This document shows, piece after piece, positions 16,707-25,022 of a stretch of DNA of 64,000 nt (position 1 is the stretch's first letter; every line of letters starts with the position of its first letter). This DNA is from Gammaproteobacteria bacterium LSUCC0096 (lineage in GTDB: Bacteria > Pseudomonadota > Gammaproteobacteria > Pseudomonadales > Litorivicinaceae): contig VIEA01000001.1 in assembly GCA_008087055.1 (NCBI GenBank), positions 198,514-262,513 on the forward strand, read 5' to 3'. The notes beneath the pieces are model-generated. The model was not told the DNA's origin and ran no database searches. It saw only the letters and a list, made by a program, of their open reading frames with translations. The translations under genes were made by a program, and so were the position numbers.

Positions 16707-18041
16707 ATGGCTGTAGAAAAGCTGTCGGCAGAGGATTTGCGGGATCCGGATTCTGTGCCTCCAATGAGCCAAGCGATTCCGCTTGGGTTACAACACGTTC
16801 TTGCAATGTTTGTAAGTAATTTTACGCCTGCGATCATTATTGGTTTAGCGGCGGGGTTTAGTTTCGGATCGCCCGATCTCGTTTATCTGATTCAGATGTG
16901 TATGTTGTTTGCGGGTATCGCGACCTTATTCCAAACCGTTGGATTTGGTCCAGTTGGTGCGCGCTTACCGATCATGCAAGGAACGAGCTTTGCCTTTATT
17001 CCTGTGATGATTCCTGTTGTCAAAACAGCAGGTCTCGGCGCGTTATTTGGCGGCATCGTAATCGGTGGGCTGTTTCACGCGTTCCTCGGTACAGTGGTTG
17101 CACGGATGCGTAATCTCTTGCCGCCACTTGTCACAGGCTTAGTTGTCGTATCAATCGGATTGGCGCTTCTGCCGACTGGCATTAAGTATGCGGCTGGCGG
17201 TGTACCACTCATGGGTAAGCCAGAATTTGGTGGATTTGATCACTGGTTCTTAGCGCTAGTAGTGATCTTTGTTTCTTTGGGCCTTAAATTCTTTGCCCGC
17301 GGTATGCTGTCGACAGCCGCTATTTTACTAGGCCTTATTGCGGGTTACCTGGTTGCGATTCCTATGGGTATGGTCAACTTTGGCAATGTCGCAAAAGCTT
17401 CTTGGTTTGCATTACCGAACCCGATGAATTTTGGTTTTGAATTCAATGCGGCGGCAATTATCGGCATCATGCTGATTAGTATTGTGAGTGCGATTGAGAC
17501 TGTTGGCGATATTTCAGGTGTCACTAAAGGCGGTGCCGGTCGGGAAGCAACTGATAAAGAGTTATCAGGTGGCACGTTCGCGGATGGCTTGGGTACAGCG
17601 TTAGCTGGATTCTTCGGAGCACTTCCTAACACGTCATTTAGCCAAAACGTTGGTTTGATCGCCCTAACCGGTGTGATGAGTCGTATTGTGGTTACTTTGG
17701 GGGCGGTATTCCTGATCATTTGTGGGCTCGTTCCAAAGATCGGAGCGTTGATTTCCTCAATGCCAATTGCAGTCCTTGGTGGTGGTGTGGTTGTAATGTT
17801 CGGTATGGTCGTCTCCGCTGGTATCAACATGTTGTCGGATGTTGTTTGGACGCGCAGAAACATGGTGATTCTCGCGGTTGCTTTGTCTGTAGGTCTTGGC
17901 CTGCAAGCTGTTCCGGAAGCGCTGCAACACTTGCCATCAACAATGAAAGTCTTGTTGAGCTCTGGTTTATTACCAGTTGCATTCATCAGTATTGTATTGA
18001 ATGCGGTTCTACCTGAAGTTGATGATAAATCTGCGCTTTAA
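16707..18041 (+). CDS. NCS2 family nucleobase permease (urate/xanthine type)
   Basis: 444 residues, 12-14 membrane helices. Start at 16707 is set by AAGGAG at 16693-16698; the in-frame ATG at 16635 lacks such a site. NCS2 signatures: QGTSFAFIPV, the substrate-site segment SAIETVGDISG with its Glu, and SQNVGLIALTGVMSR (family signature Q/N-x-G-x-x-x-x-T). Belongs with bacterial xanthine/urate H+ symporters. Located directly after the urease operon in a urate-degradation region, so urate import is the likely role, though xanthine or uracil cannot be excluded from sequence. Confidence 0.85.
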   Translation: MAVEKLSAEDLRDPDSVPPMSQAIPLGLQHVLAMFVSNFTPAIIIGLAAGFSFGSPDLVYLIQMCMLFAGIATLFQTVGFGPVGARLPIMQGTSFAFIPVMIPVVKTAGLGALFGGIVIGGLFHAFLGTVVARMRNLLPPLVTGLVVVSIGLALLPTGIKYAAGGVPLMGKPEFGGFDHWFLALVVIFVSLGLKFFARGMLSTAAILLGLIAGYLVAIPMGMVNFGNVAKASWFALPNPMNFGFEFNAAAIIGIMLISIVSAIETVGDISGVTKGGAGREATDKELSGGTFADGLGTALAGFFGALPNTSFSQNVGLIALTGVMSRIVVTLGAVFLIICGLVPKIGALISSMPIAVLGGGVVVMFGMVVSAGINMLSDVVWTRRNMVILAVALSVGLGLQAVPEALQHLPSTMKVLLSSGLLPVAFISIVLNAVLPEVDDKSAL

Positions 18042-18057
18042 GCGCGTTTAAATTATG

Positions 18058-18083
18058 AAAGCCACCCCAGGGGTGGCTTTTTT
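18058..18083. terminator. Bidirectional intrinsic terminator between NCS2 permease and multicopper oxidase genes
   Basis: Inverted repeat AAAGCCACCC / GGGTGGCTTT with a very short centre, preceded by an A run and followed by T6. It separates two convergent genes (stops at 18041 and 18082) and can serve both directions. Confidence 0.85.
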
Positions 18084-19455
18084 ATGAGATCTCGATGACG
18101 GCAGCCATTCCTGCAGCATGATGCTCAAGCATGTGGCAATGGAACAACCAAAGCCCTGGGTTGTCTGCAACAAAAACGAGATTGGCTTTTTCACCACGTT
18201 CGAATAGATAGGTATCACGCTTTCCATCAAGGAAAGTTCCGTCTTCTGTCTGAATCCAGAAATGATGACCGTGCAAATGCATTGCATGCCTCCAACGCGT
18301 GTCGTTCCAGACTTCAATACTGACGACTTGGCCCCGTTCGATTTTGGCTAAGTGATCATGATGGTCCGAGATAGTTCCATTGAATGCCCAGGCTTTCTTG
18401 TAGGTCTGAGCGAGTTCGCGGATGGGATGCATCTGCCCTTTAAAACTCGCCTCACGCAAATTCCCCATGGCCCCGCCTTGCATGTGCAGTGGAATTGCGA
18501 CGTCAATCGATTGCGGGGGCGATTCGAGCGTTGGTTGCTTTAAAACGTCTTTTGGAACGAGTGGTGTCTTGAGTTCGACAACTTTCAATGTCACGGCGGG
18601 GTAGGGGCCATTATTCGATACTTCATTGATTGTGATGTCATCTTCAGCAAGATCCACAATGAAGTCAGCTCGTTGAGCAGGTGCTAGAACCACATCTTGA
18701 GATGGTTGCACTGGAACAGGATACCCATCTTCCGCAATTAAAAATGCTGTTGCTGGAATATTGAGACCAAAGATGCGGGCGTTGGCAGCGTTAATTAAGC
18801 GGATCCGAATACGTGAATTTTTTTGGACTTCAATCGTTGGGTGTGACTCACCGTTGACAGTGAGCCAATTGCCTAGACGGCCACCGTGAGCCCAGTCGTG
18901 TAATGAGCCAAATGATGCCTCATCAATTGTTCCATCGTTTGCAAGTAACCAGTCGTCGATCATCAATACGATGTCGTGATCAACGAGAGGATCGGATTCA
19001 TCTTCGACAATGAGCGGACCGTACAGTCCTCGCGCTACCTGCGACCAGGTTTTGGCATGACTGTGATACCAGTAGGTTCCAGAGTCATTGAGAGGAAATT
19101 CATAACGGAACTGACCATTCGGCATGACCTCGGGTTGCGTGAGACCAGCAACACCATCCATGGCATTGATATTTCGAATGCCATGCCAGTGAATGGAGGA
19201 GCCTTCTTCGAGCTCATTGATAAAGTCCAAAGAAATCGTGTCGCCTTTTTTAAACCGAAGCTCAGGACCTGGAACCGACCCATTAAACGCCCAAACAGTT
19301 GCATCCTGGTATTCATCGCCTGGAACGAGTCGCTTACTTGCTTTAGCTGCTTTTAGCACAAACGGGTTGGTGGTGGTTGCTAAAGTTAGGCTCGGTGTTG
19401 CAGCCAGGAGAGGTGTCGCCAGGCAAGCTTTTAAGAAAGAACGACGCGTTATCAT
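18082..19455 (-). CDS. Multicopper oxidase with Tat signal
   Basis: 457 residues. Begins with a twin-arginine signal (ITRRSFLKACLATPLLAATP). Three cupredoxin domains with all four copper motifs: HWHG near 89, WYHSHAKTW near 131, HAMHLHGHHFW near 390, and HCHMLEHHAAGM at 439-450 (T1 Cys-His with an axial Met). Periplasmic laccase/CopA-like enzyme oxidising Cu(I) or organic substrates with O2. Its ATG is 6 bases after the stop of the broken cytochrome c' gene, so the two form an operon and electron transfer between them is plausible. No Met-rich insert typical of CueO is seen. Confidence 0.9.
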   Translation of the reverse strand: MITRRSFLKACLATPLLAATPSLTLATTTNPFVLKAAKASKRLVPGDEYQDATVWAFNGSVPGPELRFKKGDTISLDFINELEEGSSIHWHGIRNINAMDGVAGLTQPEVMPNGQFRYEFPLNDSGTYWYHSHAKTWSQVARGLYGPLIVEDESDPLVDHDIVLMIDDWLLANDGTIDEASFGSLHDWAHGGRLGNWLTVNGESHPTIEVQKNSRIRIRLINAANARIFGLNIPATAFLIAEDGYPVPVQPSQDVVLAPAQRADFIVDLAEDDITINEVSNNGPYPAVTLKVVELKTPLVPKDVLKQPTLESPPQSIDVAIPLHMQGGAMGNLREASFKGQMHPIRELAQTYKKAWAFNGTISDHHDHLAKIERGQVVSIEVWNDTRWRHAMHLHGHHFWIQTEDGTFLDGKRDTYLFERGEKANLVFVADNPGLWLFHCHMLEHHAAGMAAVIEIS

Positions 19456-19461
19456 GAGGAT

Positions 19462-19890
19462 CTACTCTTTGTAATCGTTATGGCAGTCTTTACATGTTTT
19501 ACCGAGCGCTTTAAATCCATTGGTAAGCGCTCCGGCGTCGGCTCCCGACTGAGCAAGCGTTTTTAAATTCGCAGCCGCTTTTGCGTTAGCAGATGCTTTG
19601 GTTGTGAAATCATCGAAGTTTTCCTATATTGCAGGTAGTGCTTCTGATGGAGACTGGTTGGATCCCTCAGGGAAGAAGTTGACCATCTCATTGGCCCAGG
19701 CTTCGATCTCTGATGCCTTTTGGGCAATCACGGCAGCATCGCCAGTTAAGTTGCCTTTGATCGCTTTCATGGCTTCTTTATTTTCTTTAAAACGATCCAT
19801 GCGCTCTTTGATAACGCCTTCAGCCCCTTCATGTGCAAATGCATTTGCCGATAAGGTCGCGGTAATAATCGCAGTCATTACATATTTCAT
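19462..19890 (-). pseudogene. Cytochrome c' family gene interrupted by one amber codon
   Basis: One continuous minus-strand frame of 142 codons with a single in-frame TAG at 19624-19626. Residues 1-88: signal peptide and cytochrome c' helices (EGVIKERMDRFKENKEAMKA, NEMVNFFPEGS, EALPAI). After the TAG the same frame continues ENFDDFTTKASANAKAAANL to a C-terminal haem motif CKDCH and stop. Cytochrome c' proteins have Trp (IWxNxxDF) exactly where the TAG stands, so a TGG to TAG change is the simple explanation. Without read-through the product lacks its haem site. It could be a sequencing error, a recent mutation, or a suppressed codon. Confidence 0.85.
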
Positions 19891-19946
19891 AGAATAACCC
19901 TCCCGTTGCTATGACAGTTGGGTTAAATAGTGCTTTTCCAAGCGAC

Positions 19947-20444
19947 TCAATCGCCTTTTTTTAGTCGATACGCTTTGTGACATGCCACGCATTGTGCGGT
20001 GACTTCTTTAAGTGATGTGAGCACTTTCTGTGTGTCTCCGGTCACATCTGCATTTCGAAGAGTCACTACAAGATCACGCGCATTCATGTGCATTTGATGA
20101 CCAAGCTTTCGCATACCAGGTGGCATGTAGGCATGACCTGATTGTAGTCCATCTGGGCCGTGCTGATGACCGATACCAAGCCCGCGTTCGGCTACTTCGC
20201 TCGCACCGTCAAAGTCACCTGTACCAATGGCATCAATGACAGCATGCACGGCTTCTAAATGCTCTCTCATACTCTTTAACGTGTGGTCATATACAGGTGC
20301 TGGGAATACAACTTCTTGGCGCGTATCGTTTGTCGTATGCGCTTTTCCATGATGTGTGGTCTCATGCTTTGTATGACCATGACTCATCGCAAATGCAGAA
20401 ATTGAGGTTAGGGAAAGAATGAGACAACTAATTAATCGTTGCAT
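19947..20444 (-). CDS. Exported c-type cytochrome, His-rich
   Basis: 165 residues from the ATG at 20444, chosen because GGAG lies about 10 bases upstream; an ATG at 20453 is too close to it. Sec signal (MQRLISCLILSLTSISAFA), then a His-rich stretch (MSHGHTKHETTHHGKAH), a helical body, and a C-terminal haem motif CVACHKAYR near residues 152-160. The C-terminal CxxCH on a helical bundle resembles the cytochrome c'/c556 superfamily. Periplasmic electron carrier, perhaps partner of the multicopper oxidase; the His cluster could bind copper (inference). Divergent from the exported protein at 20485. Confidence 0.75.
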   Translation of the reverse strand: MQRLISCLILSLTSISAFAMSHGHTKHETTHHGKAHTTNDTRQEVVFPAPVYDHTLKSMREHLEAVHAVIDAIGTGDFDGASEVAERGLGIGHQHGPDGLQSGHAYMPPGMRKLGHQMHMNARDLVVTLRNADVTGDTQKVLTSLKEVTAQCVACHKAYRLKKGD

Positions 20445-20484
20445 CGGTTGCATGCTCCAGACAGTTCGCGGGTTCACGAAGTAT

Positions 20485-21315
20485 ATGAAGTTTTCGATTG
20501 GTGTGCTGTTTTCTTGCTTCAGTCTTTTCCCGGTGCAAGTGATTGCTGAAAGAGCGCCGATTACAATGGAGAACATCCATCTCGAGTTTAGAGAGCCATC
20601 TGAGCATCTCACATTTTTCTCTGATCAATTCAATCCCGCTAGTGTTGAATCTGAAAGAGGCGGCCCAGGTTGGCGGATGTTTCATGGTGGCGATGGCACA
20701 GAGGCACGGGTGATTTTATATAACCATTGCCGGTGCGCTCGGGTGATGGACTATCCAACATTCGCCAATGGTAAAAAGTCTAATGATGCGAAAGACACCG
20801 CACTAAAAGTACGTTGGTTTGCCGATCGTGGCGTGGCTTTTTATGCACCGCTTCGAAAAATGAGTGACAAGATTGATTCGCGCTATGGGCGGGGAGTGGA
20901 GTCGGTTGAGGTGTTCCATCATCTGACCCAGTGGGTTCGCAAACAACACGGATCCAAAGCTCAATTGTGTTATGTCGGTTATGCCGAAGGCGGCTCTGCT
21001 GCGCTGTATTCAAGTGTGTTTTTCGAAGGCCATCATGTCGCGATGTCCCCGCCTTCGAAAGCATCACCTTTTATGCTGACGGAGCGGTCGTTTACTGAGT
21101 CCCCTGAATATTACAAACGCGCAAACAATCTCACGGTGCTCTTTGGGTCAGAAGAGATCAGCGATAAAGCACAAAAACCGCGATTCGAGGCATTTCAAGC
21201 GCTTTCCGGAGTAACAACGAAAACCGTCCCCGGTGTCAAAAAAGGGCAGATGTCGTTTTCTGCGAATTTGCCCATCGTTGGTCCCGAGATTATGCGGGCC
21301 TGTGGCTTTTGGTAA
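20485..21315 (+). CDS. Exported protein of unknown function, possible alpha/beta-hydrolase-like fold
   Basis: 276 residues from the ATG at 20485, which gives a clean signal peptide (MKFSIGVLFSCFSLFPVQVIA); upstream ATGs at 20419 and 20452 would overlap the divergent cytochrome gene. Not recognised as a named family. The middle contains QLCYVGYAEGGSAALYSSVF, which resembles the nucleophile elbow of an alpha/beta hydrolase but with Glu in place of Ser, and TVLFGSEEISDKAQKPRF with a possible Asp loop. The usual active serine is therefore not visible; it may be a non-enzymatic relative. Its stop directly abuts the stop of the DUF1338 gene on the other strand. Confidence 0.5.
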   Translation: MKFSIGVLFSCFSLFPVQVIAERAPITMENIHLEFREPSEHLTFFSDQFNPASVESERGGPGWRMFHGGDGTEARVILYNHCRCARVMDYPTFANGKKSNDAKDTALKVRWFADRGVAFYAPLRKMSDKIDSRYGRGVESVEVFHHLTQWVRKQHGSKAQLCYVGYAEGGSAALYSSVFFEGHHVAMSPPSKASPFMLTERSFTESPEYYKRANNLTVLFGSEEISDKAQKPRFEAFQALSGVTTKTVPGVKKGQMSFSANLPIVGPEIMRACGFW

Positions 21316-22113
21316 CTATTGCCGGTCAGTACTTTCAAAAATTGCATTGGCGTTATTAGGAACGAACCCTTGGAAAAGTTCGCCACTGGGATCGGTAAAG
21401 CGTTGTGCGAACTCATAGAAGCAACTCGGAATCATCTCTTCGACTCCATCGGCAAATGTACATGGGATCTTGTCAGCAATCGTTGATGCTTGAACCAAGC
21501 AATCATCTGCCGTGCCTTTGAGAACACCTCCGACCGTGTTGAGAGCAAAGTGATTCGATTCGAGAAGTGCGATGACATCATCGATCGATTCAAATGATTT
21601 CAAGTGATTAATGCTGACTGTGAAATGGTTTGCTTGATATCCCATTGTTGATAACCAGCCTGCGTATTCGCTGGCATTGGCGAGTATTTGATACTGACCG
21701 GATGTTGGCTTATTAAATGGGTAGAGGCCCGTTAAGTCAGATAACGTTAATTCGCCTTCGAGCGTTGATGTGACTTCATGAATAATGGCCTGCGCATCGT
21801 GGTCTAGTTCTGAGCAGATCAGTTCACTAAAGAAAATCTTGGGTGCATCAGAATCGTTTGGAACAGCATATGCCTTGGCTCTTAAGTGCTTGTCTGGGAA
21901 CGTGTATTGATCGAATGCTTCGTAGCCAATTGTCATGAGAAGCTCTGAGGCTCTATTGAGATCGAATCCTTGAATATCAAACGTACGAAATGCGACATGA
22001 TCATTGATGACAGTTTCCCCACGACTCTGGAATAAGTTCAGGATACTTTGAGCTTGGGGTGTCACCTGAATGTATTGGTTCCACATTGAATTAAAAAACG
22101 CGTCGCGATCCAT
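21316..22113 (-). CDS. DUF1338 family protein (2-oxoadipate dioxygenase/decarboxylase-like)
   Basis: 265 residues from the ATG at 22113, with AAGGG about 8 bases upstream. DUF1338 features: INDHVAFRTFDIQGFDL near the N terminus with a likely metal-binding His, RAKAYAVP, KIFFSEL, NHFTVSIN(H) and FYEFAQRF with a probable Glu ligand near the end. Larger members (HglS/YdcJ, about 450 residues) are Fe(II) enzymes that convert 2-oxoadipate to 2-hydroxyglutarate in lysine breakdown; this is the short form, for which the substrate is not established. Confidence 0.75.
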   Translation of the reverse strand: MDRDAFFNSMWNQYIQVTPQAQSILNLFQSRGETVINDHVAFRTFDIQGFDLNRASELLMTIGYEAFDQYTFPDKHLRAKAYAVPNDSDAPKIFFSELICSELDHDAQAIIHEVTSTLEGELTLSDLTGLYPFNKPTSGQYQILANASEYAGWLSTMGYQANHFTVSINHLKSFESIDDVIALLESNHFALNTVGGVLKGTADDCLVQASTIADKIPCTFADGVEEMIPSCFYEFAQRFTDPSGELFQGFVPNNANAIFESTDRQ

Positions 22114-22229
22114 GATGAGACCCTTTTGATTCGTAAAGCAATAACGGCATGAGTGTCTCATATCTCGATGACTCCAGACTATGAGCTAAGGTGCTTTGGT
22201 TATTAAAAGAAACTCAGCTCAGAAACAGT

Positions 22230-22754
22230 TTATCGAGACGGATATTTTATCCATATCCGTGAGATCAGATTTTGCCCCTCGATGATGCTCATGACAGCAA
22301 CCCCACACAAATGAATGCCGACTAAGGCTAGGGAGAGTTCACCTGTGGCTTCATGGAGATCATTCATCCACTCATAGCCCCAAAAAGCATCTGTTTGACT
22401 TAAATAGCCCGTGATGCCAGCAATACTGAGCGTTGAGAGCAATATGATAACCATCAGTGCGCCAAGCGGATTGTGTCCGGTAGCGTGCTGGATGTTCTGA
22501 TTGATGAGGTTTCCAACATGATCTTTGATTGATCGAAGCGTAGGGACAAGATGTTTGAATCGGGAAGTTGGTGGGCCGAAGACACCCCAAATCATTCTAA
22601 AACCAATGAGGGTCAAAACCATATAACCAAACAGTTCATGGATTTTATCAGACCATTCCGCAGTCATCTGCACTCCCAAAAAGGCGAGCACGAGTGACCA
22701 ATGAAAAATTCGTGTGGGAAGATCCCACACGAATTTGATTGATTTAGTCGTCAT
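22230..22754 (-). CDS. Cytochrome b561 family membrane protein
   Basis: 174 residues from the ATG at 22754. Four membrane helices and the pattern VWDLPTRIFHWSLV, HELFGYMVLTLIGFRMIWGVFG, ATGHNPLGALMVIILL and HEATGELSLALVGIHLCGVA give the His residues for two b-type haems, as in di-haem cytochrome b/Ni-Fe hydrogenase cytochrome b-like proteins. Passes electrons across or along the inner membrane. Overlaps the end of the PepSY gene by 11 bases, so both are one transcription unit. Confidence 0.85.
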   Translation of the reverse strand: MTTKSIKFVWDLPTRIFHWSLVLAFLGVQMTAEWSDKIHELFGYMVLTLIGFRMIWGVFGPPTSRFKHLVPTLRSIKDHVGNLINQNIQHATGHNPLGALMVIILLSTLSIAGITGYLSQTDAFWGYEWMNDLHEATGELSLALVGIHLCGVAVMSIIEGQNLISRIWIKYPSR

Positions 22755-23010
22755 CACGAATGATTTCCAAAGTATTTGGGTCGACGTACGCCTCTCGACG
22801 ATTTCCTTTATTATCGATCGCGTAGATCTCATAACAGCCATGTTCATTTTTGATGCGTCTGACCTCCCAACCTAGCTGCTCAAAATGTTGTTTGACTTCC
22901 ATTTCGGTTTGGCGAGACCCTGAATCGCTGGCACAGCGAATATCATTTTCCGATGCGTAGGCCGATTGTGTAATAACGAGTGAACTGAGTACTGTAACTA
23001 ACCATTTCAT
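22744..23010 (-). CDS. Exported PepSY domain protein
   Basis: 88 residues: signal peptide (MKWLVTVLSSLVITQSAYA), then a single PepSY domain with VKQHFEQLGWEVRRIKNEHGCYEIYAIDNKG-type beta hairpins and DPNTLEIIRDDD at the end. Small PepSY proteins beside cytochrome b561 genes are common and are thought to be periplasmic partners or regulators; the exact role is unknown. One internal Cys pair (C26, C59) could form a disulfide. Confidence 0.82.
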   Translation of the reverse strand: MKWLVTVLSSLVITQSAYASENDIRCASDSGSRQTEMEVKQHFEQLGWEVRRIKNEHGCYEIYAIDNKGNRREAYVDPNTLEIIRDDD

Positions 23011-23128
23011 TGAGTGTCCTCCAGGTATTTGGTCAACACAGTGTTGGTGATTAACCGAGTTATGTCTGTAAACTCAGATGCAAGATGGGCAATCTAGACT
23101 CGCATAAACTGTGGTTTAAGGATTTCGT

Positions 23129-23641
23129 GTGAATAAAGAATTGATGGCAAAATTGACTATGCTGCTGTTGCTCGGGTGCTCTCTTTTCTTTGCAATTGAT
23201 GTCATCGTGGATGTGGTGAGTGGAGAAAGCCAAGATTCCATTGGTATCTTGCATCTTGTTGTCGAGACAATTGCGACAATTGCAATTTTGATTTCTCTGT
23301 TCATCCTCAGAGATTATGTCAAAGTGAGTCGGCGACAAGAGTCTGAGATGCGTGAATCCTTGGCTCGATTAAAACAAGGTTTAAGTGATCTAATCCTGAA
23401 TCGGGTAACGAAGCTAGAACTAACCCCGGCAGAGTCAGAAGTAGCAATTTTGACCATCAAAGGATTTTCGATTGCAGAAATCGGTGCTCTTCGAGGAACG
23501 AGTGAAGGAACCGTTAAGGCACAGCAGCATGCCGTTTATCAGAAAGCTGGTGTTTCGTCTCGGGCAGAGCTCATTCTTGAGTGTATTGAGGATGCAGTAG
23601 ATCGTTCATCCGAAGTTAAACCGCTCCGACAGCATGCGTGA
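23129..23641 (+). CDS. Membrane-anchored LuxR-type transcriptional regulator
   Basis: 170 residues. Two N-terminal membrane helices (about 7-27 and 41-62), a linker helix (VSRRQESEMRESLARLKQGL), then a LuxR/GerE helix-turn-helix (about 98-150: LTPAESEVAILTIKGFSIAE, then IGALRGTSEGTVKAQQHAVY, and KAGVSSRAELI). A GTG start at 23129 is preceded by AAGGA. No receiver domain is present, so signals would be sensed through the membrane part. Divergent from pepSY-cytochrome b561, its probable targets, and convergent with the flavoprotein gene, overlapping it by 36 bases. Confidence 0.75.
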   Translation: MNKELMAKLTMLLLLGCSLFFAIDVIVDVVSGESQDSIGILHLVVETIATIAILISLFILRDYVKVSRRQESEMRESLARLKQGLSDLILNRVTKLELTPAESEVAILTIKGFSIAEIGALRGTSEGTVKAQQHAVYQKAGVSSRAELILECIEDAVDRSSEVKPLRQHA

Positions 23642-24904
23642 TTCGGGCACGCTGTGCCCTTTGAGGAAGTTTTCCACACCCTCTAACATTGCAGGTGGAC
23701 CGCAAAGAACGAATAGCCAATCGTGCAACTGTTCCTGGGATAGATTGTTTTGCAGTAACTCCGTATCGATTACTCCTCGCGCCCCATTCCATTGTGCAGT
23801 CGGCTCGGCGATTACATAGAGAGGATCGAGCGGATCCAGTTCATCTTTGAAGGCGATTTGTGAGTCGTCACGATTGCCATAGATCAACTGCATCTGTCGT
23901 GGGTCGTTCGTTAATTGAAGCTCTCGAATTATCCCAAGCATTGGAGCGATTCCAACGCCACCTGCAATAATAACGATACCCGGTTCATTACGATTATTGA
24001 CTGTGAGGTGTCCATAGGGGCCGTTCACATAGGCGCGCGTTCCTACCTGAATGCGGCTCAGGTTGTTCGTGAAATCACCGAGTTCTTTGATAAGAAATGT
24101 CAGATGTTCTCCGTCTGCCGGTGCTGAGCTAATCGAAAATGGGTGTTCTTCCATTGAGTAAGGACCTTTTTCAATGGTCAGCCACGCGAATTGGCCTGCT
24201 TGATATTTAAGTTTCTGGTTATTCGACGGCGACACAGTCAGAGACCATTGTTTAGGGGTTACCTGTTCGATCTTGGTAACAGACCATGGGTTTTGTTGTT
24301 TGCTTAATCCACGGATGAATCGGCTATCGATAATCGATGCGAAAGCGACGATTGATCCAGCGACCCAGAGAAGCGCGATTACCTCCTGTGAACTGTAGCG
24401 TCCGGCTGTTAGCGTATGGTGCAGAACAAGTCCGACCAGAACGCAACCACCAATTGCATGAATCCAACGCCAAGTCTCATAGCGATATTCGAGCTTTGAA
24501 TGCCACATGGCGAGTAGCACAAAACTCGGTACTAGAAGAAAGGCAATAACTCCTGATGCCATCGCTTCAAATTCGGTTGTGATCGTTAGGACTCGGGTTG
24601 GATCCCAGGGGCGGTCACCGCCAGAGAGCGAACCCGTGAAAAAGAACGGATGTAAGAATACTGTGCCGAGTGCAATGATCCCCACGATTCGATGTGCACG
24701 CATGGCTTGATCGATGTTGATGAGGTTCGAAATCCAGCGCGTTCTTCCCGAGATGAGAAATGCAATGAGGATTGTCGAAAAACCAATTATGCCTAATGCA
24801 GAACCGACCTCAATCGAAAAAGCGCGATAGATATCGACACTGAGCCACGATGCAACCAGTGGCGCCAAAATGCATGCGGCGAGAATGCTGTAGAGTTGAA
24901 TCAT
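23606..24904 (-). CDS. Ferric-reductase-like transmembrane flavoprotein
   Basis: 432 residues. The N-terminal half has six membrane helices with haem-ligand His candidates (RAHRIVGIIALGTVFLHPFFF and WIHAIGGCVLVGLVLHHTL). The C-terminal half is a ferredoxin-NADP reductase module: EEHPFSISSAP for FAD, GVGIAPMLGIIREL for the nicotinamide nucleotide, and LCGPPAMLEG. Moves electrons from cytoplasmic NAD(P)H across the membrane to an acceptor such as Fe(III), O2 or a periplasmic cytochrome. Its place beside cytochromes and a multicopper oxidase suggests a periplasmic redox role. Confidence 0.8.
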   Translation of the reverse strand: MIQLYSILAACILAPLVASWLSVDIYRAFSIEVGSALGIIGFSTILIAFLISGRTRWISNLINIDQAMRAHRIVGIIALGTVFLHPFFFTGSLSGGDRPWDPTRVLTITTEFEAMASGVIAFLLVPSFVLLAMWHSKLEYRYETWRWIHAIGGCVLVGLVLHHTLTAGRYSSQEVIALLWVAGSIVAFASIIDSRFIRGLSKQQNPWSVTKIEQVTPKQWSLTVSPSNNQKLKYQAGQFAWLTIEKGPYSMEEHPFSISSAPADGEHLTFLIKELGDFTNNLSRIQVGTRAYVNGPYGHLTVNNRNEPGIVIIAGGVGIAPMLGIIRELQLTNDPRQMQLIYGNRDDSQIAFKDELDPLDPLYVIAEPTAQWNGARGVIDTELLQNNLSQEQLHDWLFVLCGPPAMLEGVENFLKGHSVPESRMLSERFNFG

Positions 24905-25022
24905 CTGTTCATCCTCTCGATTTCTGATGCAAACGGAAACCTTTATCTATAAATATTTTGGAAAGGCATTGGATGTGGTTACCATCCCTTTAGAAAATAG
25001 ACCCAGCACCGATATACACAAC

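Noticed and set aside
17345-17986. A 213-codon minus-strand open frame opposite the NCS2 permease gene
   Set aside because: Composition is Pro/Thr/Ile-rich as expected from the antisense of a hydrophobic gene; no start signal and no recognisable domain.
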